A DNA stretch of 42,222 nt, taken from assembly GCA_024640135.1 (NCBI GenBank), contig JAHEFO010000009.1, forward strand, positions 1 through 42,222, in the 5' to 3' direction. The position numbers were made by a program, and so were the translations under genes. Below the pieces are notes generated by a model. That model saw only the letters and a list, made by a program, of their open reading frames with translations. It was not told the origin of the DNA and made no database searches. Every line of letters starts with the position of its first letter. The stretch's first letter is position 1. This stretch comes from Acidobacteriota bacterium (GTDB lineage: Bacteria; Acidobacteriota; Vicinamibacteria; Vicinamibacterales; SCN-69-37). This document shows, piece after piece, positions 1 through 7,660 of this stretch.

Positions 1-2
1 GC

Positions 3-323
3 GGGGGGGCGGGCCGTGCCGGTGGCCGTGGTGGGGCGGGCTTCGCCGGCGGTGGCCGCGGCGCGGGCGGCGGCCGTGGTGGCGCTGCGACGCCGTCAGG
101 GCCGAGGGTGCTGCTCTCGTACCCGAACGACCCGGCGGATCTTCTGCTGTCTGGGGAACTTGTTGGTGGCGAGAACCTGACCGGCCGGGCGGTGCTCGTT
201 GATGCGCCTCTCGGAAAAGGCCACCTCGTGTTGTTCGCCAATCGGCCGTTCTGGCGGAATGAGCCGCACGGCAACTACTTCCTGTGGTTCAACGCGATGC
301 TGAACTGGAACGACCTGAAGTAG
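3..323 (+). CDS. C-terminal fragment of a probable M14-family zinc carboxypeptidase (5' end outside the window)
   Basis: Frame is open from the window edge: Gly/Arg-rich linker followed by ...GKGHLVLFANRPFWRNEPHGNYFLWFNAMLNWNDLK*, which resembles the C-terminal tail of bacterial M14-like peptidases. The catalytic domain is not in the window. Confidence 0.5.
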   Translation, partial: GGAGRAGGRGGAGFAGGGRGAGGGRGGAATPSGPRVLLSYPNDPADLLLSGELVGGENLTGRAVLVDAPLGKGHLVLFANRPFWRNEPHGNYFLWFNAMLNWNDLK

Positions 324-344
324 CGGTCGCGCGGACGACCTTGG

Positions 345-374
345 ACGGGCGCGGCTGATATCAGCCGCGCCCGT
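345..374. terminator. Perfect 30-nt palindrome (acgggcgcggctgatatcagccgcgcccgt), terminator-like
   Basis: Directly seen; lies 22 nt after the stop codon of the upstream CDS and is followed by a T-richer stretch (tctgtgttc). Confidence 0.55.
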
Positions 375-453
375 TCTGTGTTCATGGGAAACGACAGGCG
401 CCGCCAGCGCGTATTCCAACTGAACTTGCGTCCGGAAGAAAGGTCGCGCGCTG

Positions 454-1596
454 ATGTCTCGTGTGTGGAAGACAGTACTCCTGGCAAGTATCTGTCTCAG
501 CGGATCGCTGCTGGCTGGGCAGTCGGCCCCGTGGGGTGAATTGGCGATCAGCCCGATGGTGATCGCGCCGCCGATTGAGTACGTCCCGGTGGAGACAGAG
601 CCGGTGAAAGCGGCTCGATGGCACTTTCCCGGCTTGACGCCTGAAGCGTTGGGAGAGTTCCTGACGGAGGCTGGACTGTCGCCGCCGGCGGTGTCCCGGA
701 TGATGGGACTGGCGCAGCCCGAGCCGTCAACGACGGGCCTCGTCGTGGAGCCCGGTGGGGAGTTGATTCGCGCGTTGACACCCGATGTTCGGGCCATGAT
801 CTACCGCCGGCTGGCGAAGAGCCCCTTGAACTACGATCAGGCTTCAGCCTACTACTTCAATGCCGGGTCGATTGATACGTGGTTGGGCGGTCCGGAGGTG
901 ACTTCGCCAGGGCTTCGCGCGATCGTCGACCCGCTGATTTATCGCATCGGCGACTTCCTGTATCTGGCCGATATCAAAGAGGTCCTCAGTGAGGTGGGAC
1001 CCGGCCCGGAGTTCCAGACGCTGGTGCGCCGTTTGCTGCGGCAGCAGTCGATCTTCGTCACTCTCAGTGTGTCAACTGAGGATGACGTGGAGAGACTGGA
1101 GGAATACTGGGGCCGTGGTGGCCGGCGCACGGACATTCGCCCCTTGCTTGAATCGGTGATGGGTGACGGTCAGTCCCTCCGGATTTCAGAGCTCCTGCCG
1201 GACCTTCCGCGCCGCCTCCTGTATCGGTTTCCAAAAGTTCGGGCGATCGATTTGGAGAAGCCCCAGTTGGCCAACTGCTTCTGGACGGCCCTCAACTTCT
1301 TCAACGACACTCCGGATGATCGTTTTCTGGACGTGCGGGTCGCGATGGACACGCTGAAGTCCGACTACTTCCTTGTGCACGGTCATCAGCAACTCGGCGA
1401 CATCGTGGTGTTGTCGACCAACGCGATGAATGTCTTCCACGTCGCCGTGTATCTGGCTGACGACCTGGTCTTCACCAAGAATGGCTCGTTCAGCCTGGCG
1501 CCGTGGATCATCATGCCCCTGGACCGGCTCAAGGGGCCGTACGCTGGGAAAATTGACGATTGGAAGGTGACGTATTACCGTCGGAAGGACCTTTGA
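454..1596 (+). CDS. Secreted protein of unknown function with NlpC/P60-like C-terminal region
   Basis: 380-aa ORF with N-terminal hydrophobic signal (MSRVWKTVLLASICLSGSLLAG). C-terminal NCFWTALNFF...GDIVVLST...FHVAVYLADDLVFTKNG resembles the Cys/His motifs of NlpC/P60-type enzymes. Confidence 0.7.
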   Translation: MSRVWKTVLLASICLSGSLLAGQSAPWGELAISPMVIAPPIEYVPVETEPVKAARWHFPGLTPEALGEFLTEAGLSPPAVSRMMGLAQPEPSTTGLVVEPGGELIRALTPDVRAMIYRRLAKSPLNYDQASAYYFNAGSIDTWLGGPEVTSPGLRAIVDPLIYRIGDFLYLADIKEVLSEVGPGPEFQTLVRRLLRQQSIFVTLSVSTEDDVERLEEYWGRGGRRTDIRPLLESVMGDGQSLRISELLPDLPRRLLYRFPKVRAIDLEKPQLANCFWTALNFFNDTPDDRFLDVRVAMDTLKSDYFLVHGHQQLGDIVVLSTNAMNVFHVAVYLADDLVFTKNGSFSLAPWIIMPLDRLKGPYAGKIDDWKVTYYRRKDL

Positions 1597-1668
1597 TTCG
1601 CAGGAAGGTCCGAGATCCGAACGTCCATGACGTAAACGGCCGCGCTCGTCTGATAGTATCCCGGGACC

Positions 1669-4107
1669 ATGACCGACCGTCGCCCCTCCAGTTCTTCTGT
1701 GTCCGAACGCGTGCTGCCGGCCATGCTCGCGTTGTTTGTCGGTAGTGGCTGTGCTGCCCTGATTTACGAGGTCGTTTGGTTCCAGATGCTCCAGCTGTCA
1801 CTGGGGTCATCAGCGGTCTCCCTGGGGGTGCTGCTGGGGACCTTTATGGGCGGCATGTGCCTGGGCAGCTGGCTGTTTCCCAAGTACGTGGGGGCGCACC
1901 ATCACCCGCTGAAGATGTACGCCTATCTTGAATTGAGTATCGGCGTATTTGGCATTCTGGTGCTGGTCACCGTGCCGCTGCTGGGCAGCGTCTACACGGC
2001 GATTGCCGGCACCGGCCAGTTCAGCGTGTTCCTGCGAGGCATTGTCGCGGCAATTGTGCTGTTGCCCCCGACGTTGATGATGGGCGCGACGCTGCCGGCC
2101 ATCTCGCGGTGGGTCGAGGCCACGCCACGTGGCGTCGCCTGGTTGGGGTTCTTCTACGGCGGGAACATTGCCGGCGCCGTGATCGGGTGTCTGCTGGCAG
2201 GTTTCTATTTGCTCCGCGTGTTCGACATGACCGTCGCGACCTTCGTGGCGGTCGCTTTGAACGCTCTGGTGGGCGGACTGGCGCTGCTGGTCGCCAGCAA
2301 GGCACCGTACGAGGCCCCCGCTGCGGGCGGCGCCATCGTCCAGTCGGCGCCTGGCTCTCGAGTGGTCTACTTCACCATCGCCATGTCCGGGTTGACGGCC
2401 CTGGCGGCCCAGGTTATCTGGACCCGCGTCCTCTCGCTCCTCTTTGGTGCCACGGTCTACACGTTCTCCCTGATCCTGGCGGTGTTCCTGGTGGGCCTCG
2501 GCATCGGCAGCAGCCTGGGAGCCTCCATGGCGCGGAGTCTGAAAGACCCGCGTTCGGCTCTGGGCTGGACGCAGATGATGCTGTGTGTCGCGCTGGCCTA
2601 TGCGGCGTACATGACGAACGCGTCGATGCCCTTTTGGCCAATCAACCCGCAGATTACCTCCGGCGAGCCGTTCCTGAACTTCCAGCTCGACTTGATGCGC
2701 GCGGCGTTCACGATTCTGCCCGGCGCGATTCTCTGGGGGATGAGCTTTCCTCTGGCGCTGGCCTCCGTGGTCAACACGGACCAGGATCCCGCGCGCCTGG
2801 TCGGTGGCGTCTATGCCGCCAACACGGTCGGGGCCATCGTCGGTGCGCTTTTTGCGAGTCTCGTGGCCGTCGCATGGATCGGATCCCAGCACACCCAGAT
2901 GGCGCTCATCGGAATCTCGGCCATTGCCGGCCTGATGATGCTGGCGTCGGCGGCGGACGAAAAGGGCAAAGGGCGGTCGCAGGTGGCCAGCATGATCCTG
3001 CTGGTCCTGGTGACCGGCGGTGCGGGCCTGCTGGCGCGAACCGTGCCGCCGATTCCCGGCTTGCTCATCGCGTACGGTCGCTACACCGCGACCTGGGTGG
3101 GGCAGAACGAGGTCATCTATAGCGGCGAGGGCATGACGGCCTCCGTGGCCGTGACCCGCACGCCGAACGGCGTCTTGAACTATCACAACGCCGGCAAGGT
3201 CCAGGCGTCCAGCGAGCCCCAGGACATGCGGTTGCAGCGGCTGCTCGGCCACATGACCACTCTGATTCCTGAGAATCCGAAGTCCGTGCTGGTCATCGGT
3301 TGTGGCGCCGGGGTCACCGCTGGTGCGGTCTCGATCGATCCGGTGCTTTCGGCGGTGACGATCGCGGAAATCGAGCCGCTGGTTCCGAGGGTGGTCTCCA
3401 CGTACTTCTCCGAACATAACTTCGCCGTTGTCCAGAATCCGAAGGTCCGCGTTCACCTGGATGATGCCAGGCACTTCCTGCTGACCACCAAGGAAAAGTT
3501 TGATGCGGTGACGTCCGACCCGCTCGACCCCTGGGTCAAGGGGGCGGCGACGTTGTACACGCGGGAGTTCTTTGACGTCGTCAAAGAGCACCTGAATCCT
3601 GGCGGTGTCGTGACGTTGTTCGTGCAGCTGTACGAGAGCAGTGACGCGGCCGTCAAGAGTGAGATCGCGACGTTCCTCGATGCCTTCCCGGAGGGTGTGG
3701 TCTTCGCCAATACGATTGATGGCCAGGGCTACGACCTGGTGCTGGTCGGCCAGCTCGACCCGAAGCCCATCGATGTGGACCGCGTCCAGGCGCGCCTGGA
3801 TGATCCGGCCAACGCGGCGATCGCCCGCTCGCTGTCCGAGATCGGCGTCTATTCGGCGATCGATCTGTTCGGCACCTATGGTGGACGAAAGGACGACATG
3901 GGTGGCTGGCTGGCCGGCGGTCAGATCAACCGCGACCGTAACCTGCGTTTGCAGTACCTGGCCGGCCTCGGCTTGAACCTGTATGAGGCGGCTGAGATTT
4001 ACCGGAATATGTCGGCCGAGAGCCGGTATCCCGAGGGTTTGTTCACAGGATCGCCTGAGACAATCGAGGCGCTCCGGAGCGCGATTCAGCGGACCCACGG
4101 CCGCTAG
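1669..4107 (+). CDS. Multi-pass membrane protein fused to spermidine synthase-like (SAM-dependent) domain
   Basis: 812-aa ORF; N-terminal two thirds hydrophobic transmembrane segments; C-terminal VLVIGCGAGVTAGAV...VTIAEIEPLV...DAVTSDPLDPWVKGAATLYTREFFDVVKEHLNPGGVVTLFVQLYE matches spermidine synthase-type motifs. Confidence 0.9.
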   Translation: MTDRRPSSSSVSERVLPAMLALFVGSGCAALIYEVVWFQMLQLSLGSSAVSLGVLLGTFMGGMCLGSWLFPKYVGAHHHPLKMYAYLELSIGVFGILVLVTVPLLGSVYTAIAGTGQFSVFLRGIVAAIVLLPPTLMMGATLPAISRWVEATPRGVAWLGFFYGGNIAGAVIGCLLAGFYLLRVFDMTVATFVAVALNALVGGLALLVASKAPYEAPAAGGAIVQSAPGSRVVYFTIAMSGLTALAAQVIWTRVLSLLFGATVYTFSLILAVFLVGLGIGSSLGASMARSLKDPRSALGWTQMMLCVALAYAAYMTNASMPFWPINPQITSGEPFLNFQLDLMRAAFTILPGAILWGMSFPLALASVVNTDQDPARLVGGVYAANTVGAIVGALFASLVAVAWIGSQHTQMALIGISAIAGLMMLASAADEKGKGRSQVASMILLVLVTGGAGLLARTVPPIPGLLIAYGRYTATWVGQNEVIYSGEGMTASVAVTRTPNGVLNYHNAGKVQASSEPQDMRLQRLLGHMTTLIPENPKSVLVIGCGAGVTAGAVSIDPVLSAVTIAEIEPLVPRVVSTYFSEHNFAVVQNPKVRVHLDDARHFLLTTKEKFDAVTSDPLDPWVKGAATLYTREFFDVVKEHLNPGGVVTLFVQLYESSDAAVKSEIATFLDAFPEGVVFANTIDGQGYDLVLVGQLDPKPIDVDRVQARLDDPANAAIARSLSEIGVYSAIDLFGTYGGRKDDMGGWLAGGQINRDRNLRLQYLAGLGLNLYEAAEIYRNMSAESRYPEGLFTGSPETIEALRSAIQRTHGR

Positions 4108-4149
4108 TCGCCACGCGACTTCGTGGTACCATCCTGGGCCAGATCCGCC

Positions 4150-5280
4150 ATGCAGATTCGTTCCCGACTGACCGTCGCGGCTGTGGGATTCGCCCTGTGG
4201 ATGGGCGTGGCCTCGGCCCAGCAGGCCGCTGTCCCGCAGTCGACAGTCCCCGCGGCGACTCGCGGCGCGGGCGCCTTGCCCGACAAGTTGTCGGATTCCG
4301 AGTACTGGGCCCTGATCGACGGTCTGTCTGAGCCCGGTGGGAACTTTCGTTCGGACAATCTGGTCTCGAACGAAATCTACATGCAGTCGATCATTCCGGA
4401 ACTGCAGACGGTGGTGAAGCCGGGCCGCGTGTACCTGGGCGTCGGCCCCGAACAGAACTTCACCTACATTGCCGCCCTGAAGCCGCGCATGGTCTTCATC
4501 ATCGATGTCAGACGAGGCAACCTGCACACGCAACTCATGTACAAGGCCCTGTTCGAACTGTCCATGGACCGCGCGGATTTTATCTCGAAGCTGTTTTCGA
4601 AAAAACGCCCCGAGGGCCTGAACGGCCGGTCGACGGCGAAAGAGTTGTTCGCGGCGTTTGCGACGGTTGAGTCCAGCGAAACCCTGTATCGGGAAAACCT
4701 CGCGGCGATCCAGGCGCACTTGACCAGGACGCACGAGTTTCCCCTCTCCAAGGACGACCTCACCGGCATCGAGTACGTGTACTACAACTTCTACTGGTTT
4801 GGACCCAGCCTGACATACGCGTCCAGCAGTGGCGGCAACGGCGGGCGCGGCAACTTCGTCAACTATCAGGCTCTGATGGTGGCCGACGACGGGGCAGGCA
4901 CGACGCGAAGCTATCTGGCGAATGACGACAACTTCATGTTCATGAAGACGCTGGAGACGAAGAACCTGCTGCTGCCCGTTGTCGGCGATTTCAGCGGGCC
5001 GAAGGCCATCCGGAGCGTCGGGAACTACGTCCGCGAACGGGGTGGACTCGTGTCCGCATTCTACTTGTCGAATGTCGAACAGTACCTGGAGCAGGGCGGC
5101 CTGTGGTACACGTTTTGTGGAAACTTTGCGACATTGCCGCTGGACGAGTCGAGCACGTTCATCTACTCCCAGAGCGGCGGCGGAGGGGGACGTCGGGGTG
5201 GCGGGAGCCTTCTCTCGTGGTACCGCCCGATCCTCGCCGACGTCAAGGCCAACAAGTGCGACGCCGGTGTGATGAGATAG
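4150..5280 (+). CDS. Exported protein of unknown function, tandem paralog 1
   Basis: ORF track starts at a GTG (4123), but the ATG at 4150 begins a good signal peptide (MQIRSRLTVAAVGFALWMGVASAQQ). Shares SDNLVSNE, YLGVGPEQNFTY, FIIDVRRGNL, LTGIEYV, VVGDFSGPKAIR and SNVEQYL blocks with the next two ORFs. Confidence 0.85.
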   Translation: MQIRSRLTVAAVGFALWMGVASAQQAAVPQSTVPAATRGAGALPDKLSDSEYWALIDGLSEPGGNFRSDNLVSNEIYMQSIIPELQTVVKPGRVYLGVGPEQNFTYIAALKPRMVFIIDVRRGNLHTQLMYKALFELSMDRADFISKLFSKKRPEGLNGRSTAKELFAAFATVESSETLYRENLAAIQAHLTRTHEFPLSKDDLTGIEYVYYNFYWFGPSLTYASSSGGNGGRGNFVNYQALMVADDGAGTTRSYLANDDNFMFMKTLETKNLLLPVVGDFSGPKAIRSVGNYVRERGGLVSAFYLSNVEQYLEQGGLWYTFCGNFATLPLDESSTFIYSQSGGGGGRRGGGSLLSWYRPILADVKANKCDAGVMR

Positions 5281-5309
5281 CAGCGCCGGGTGCTGCGCCC
5301 CGACGAGGT

Positions 5310-6401
5310 GTGGGCCTCGTGGCTGGTGCGGCCGTCTGTTTCATGCTGCTGGTGGTGGCGCCCCGTGCCGCGGGGCCGTCCCACACGATTCCAGCTCGGC
5401 TCTCGGATCAGGAATTCTGGCGCCTCGTCTCGGACATGTCTGAGCCGGCCGGGTACTTCCAGTCCGACAACCTTGTCTCCAACGAGCTGACATTCCAGTG
5501 GGTCATCCCGGAACTGAAGAGCCGGTGGGTCAACGGACGGGCGTATCTCGGGGTGGGGCCCGACCAGAATTTTACGTACCTTGCTGCGTTGCAGCCCAGC
5601 ATCGCGTTCATTGTCGATGTGCGTCGCGACAACCTGCGCCTGCAGCTGATGTACAAAGCGCTGGTCGAACTGTCGCGGACCCGTGCCGAGTTCCTCTCGC
5701 GCCTGTTTTCTCGTGAGCTCCCGGATTCACTGGCCGATGACGTGTCGGTCGTGCATCTGATGGCGGCTTTTCGGCGCGTGTCGCCGTCGCAGGCGCAGTT
5801 CCAGGAGACGCTGAAGATCGTCGGGGAACACCTGCAAGTCGGACACGGCTTCGCGCTCACGGCTGAGGATCTCGCCGGGATCGAATACGTGCTGTCTGCG
5901 TTTCGCTACGCGGGGCCAGGACTGACCTACGGAAATGCCGGCCGAATGGGCCGGTACCCGACCTATCAAAGTCTGATGGAAGCCTCTGACGCAACCGGCG
6001 AGCTTCGCGGGTACCTGGCCAGTGAGTCGTTGTACCGCCGGGTGCGTTCGCTGCAGCTCAATAACCTGATTGTGCCCATCGTCGGAGACTTCTCTGGACC
6101 GAAGGCGCTTCGCCAGGTCGCGGACTATCTGAAGACGCATCGGGCTGTCGTGGGAGCCATCTACTCGTCGAACGTTGAACAGTACTTGTTCCAATACGGG
6201 ACGTGGAGGGCGTACTACGCGAACGTCGCGACGCTGCCGATCGACGAACGGAGCACCTTTGTGCGTTCGTGCTTCAATGCGTGTGTGACGACAACCCGAT
6301 CGCGGTCCGTCCAATTGCTCGATCCGGTCGCGGCGCTGCTCCGCGACGTGGCTGGGGGGCGTATCGGGTCGTACTACGACCTGCTGGCACATTCCCGATG
6401 A
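5310..6401 (+). CDS. Exported protein of unknown function, tandem paralog 2
   Basis: ORF track frame 5103..6401 overlaps paralog 1; the GTG at 5310 gives MGLVAGAAVCFMLLVVAPRAAG, a signal-like N-terminus. Body aligns with paralogs 1 and 3. Confidence 0.8.
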   Translation: MGLVAGAAVCFMLLVVAPRAAGPSHTIPARLSDQEFWRLVSDMSEPAGYFQSDNLVSNELTFQWVIPELKSRWVNGRAYLGVGPDQNFTYLAALQPSIAFIVDVRRDNLRLQLMYKALVELSRTRAEFLSRLFSRELPDSLADDVSVVHLMAAFRRVSPSQAQFQETLKIVGEHLQVGHGFALTAEDLAGIEYVLSAFRYAGPGLTYGNAGRMGRYPTYQSLMEASDATGELRGYLASESLYRRVRSLQLNNLIVPIVGDFSGPKALRQVADYLKTHRAVVGAIYSSNVEQYLFQYGTWRAYYANVATLPIDERSTFVRSCFNACVTTTRSRSVQLLDPVAALLRDVAGGRIGSYYDLLAHSR

Positions 6402-7570
6402 TGAGCACGACCTGGCGTCGGGGCCTGTGGACAGCGGTGGTGGCGGCGTTGCTGGGGCTGTCCGCGCTGCTCGGTGCGCCGTTACTCCGGCCGGCAGGGC
6501 CGCTACCTGAGCAACTGGGCAACGAGGCGTTCTGGCGGCTCGTCGAGACGCTCTCTGAGCCGGGCGGGTACTTCCAGTCTGAGAACCTCGTCTCCAACGA
6601 GCACACGTTTCAGTACGTCGTGCCAGCCCTCGAGAAGGCCGCGCAGCCGGGCCGGGTGTACCTGGGTGTGGCGCCTGATCAGAACTTTACCTACATCCTC
6701 GCGCTCAAGCCGCAACTGGCCTTCATCATCGATATTCGCCGCGGCAATCTGCAGACCCAGTTGATGTACAAGGCGCTCTTTGAGTTGTCTGACGACCGCG
6801 CCGACTTCGTCAGCCGCTTGTTCGCGCGTCCGCGACCAGAGGGCCTGACGACGTTCTCAACCGTGGATGACATTTTCATGTCCTACGCGCGGACGATGTC
6901 CGACGCGCAGATGCAGGCCGCGACGCTGTCGGAAATGCTGATGCATTTGACCGTCACGCGGGGATTTCGCCTGGTTCCGGAGGACCTGACTGGCATCGAG
7001 GATATCTACGATCAGTTCGTCAGATTCGGACCGTCGATCACGTACTCATCCAGCTCATCGAACAGATTCGGAACGCGTTCTGGTTTCGGGCGAGGCCGGG
7101 GCCGCAACAATTTTCCAACCTATGCCGACTTGATGCGCCAGAACGACGGCGCGGGAGTACAGAGAAGCTACCTGGCCAGTGAGCAACAGTTCAGGGCGCT
7201 GAAGGCCATGGAGGAACGCAATCTCATCGTGCCGGTCGTCGGCGACTTCGCAGGGCCGAAAGCAATCCGTGCGGTCGGGCGGTACATCCGGGACCACGAT
7301 GCCGTGGTTGGCGCCTTCTACACCTCCAACGTCGAACAGTACCTGTTCAGGAACGGTGTGTGGCGCGACTTCTACGCCAATCTGGCCGAGTTGCCAGTCG
7401 ACGAGCGCACGGTCATCATTCGATCGGTGGCTCCGCGCGATGGCTACCTGGGCGTGCCCCAGGGACCCGACGGTCGGGCGAACGTGCTCGACCCAATCGC
7501 CGCTCTCGTCAGGGACTTTCGTGCCGGACGTGTGCAGTCGTACTACGACGTGACGTCCAGGGTGTACTGA
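6398..7570 (+). CDS. Exported protein of unknown function, tandem paralog 3
   Basis: ATG at 6398 overlaps the TGA of paralog 2 (ATGATGA). Signal-like N-terminus MMSTTWRRGLWTAVVAALLGLSALLG; shared family blocks. Confidence 0.85.
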   Translation: MMSTTWRRGLWTAVVAALLGLSALLGAPLLRPAGPLPEQLGNEAFWRLVETLSEPGGYFQSENLVSNEHTFQYVVPALEKAAQPGRVYLGVAPDQNFTYILALKPQLAFIIDIRRGNLQTQLMYKALFELSDDRADFVSRLFARPRPEGLTTFSTVDDIFMSYARTMSDAQMQAATLSEMLMHLTVTRGFRLVPEDLTGIEDIYDQFVRFGPSITYSSSSSNRFGTRSGFGRGRGRNNFPTYADLMRQNDGAGVQRSYLASEQQFRALKAMEERNLIVPVVGDFAGPKAIRAVGRYIRDHDAVVGAFYTSNVEQYLFRNGVWRDFYANLAELPVDERTVIIRSVAPRDGYLGVPQGPDGRANVLDPIAALVRDFRAGRVQSYYDVTSRVY

Positions 7571-7660
7571 GAGAGTTCCCCGGGGGCTGAAGGCACCGGC
7601 GGCTCAGGAGGCCAAGGGGCCTTGCGGTAAGATACTCGTCAGGACGCTGGAGCCAGGCCC

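Noticed and set aside
1810-4734. 974-aa minus-strand ORF
   Set aside because: Fully antisense to the spermidine-synthase-like gene and paralog 1. The translation is His/Arg/Gln/Asp-rich without recognisable domains, as expected from a high-GC codon shadow.
6203-6397. N-terminal extension of paralog 3 in the ORF track
   Set aside because: Overlaps the paralog 2 coding region; the ATG at 6398 gives a signal peptide and a stop/start overlap.
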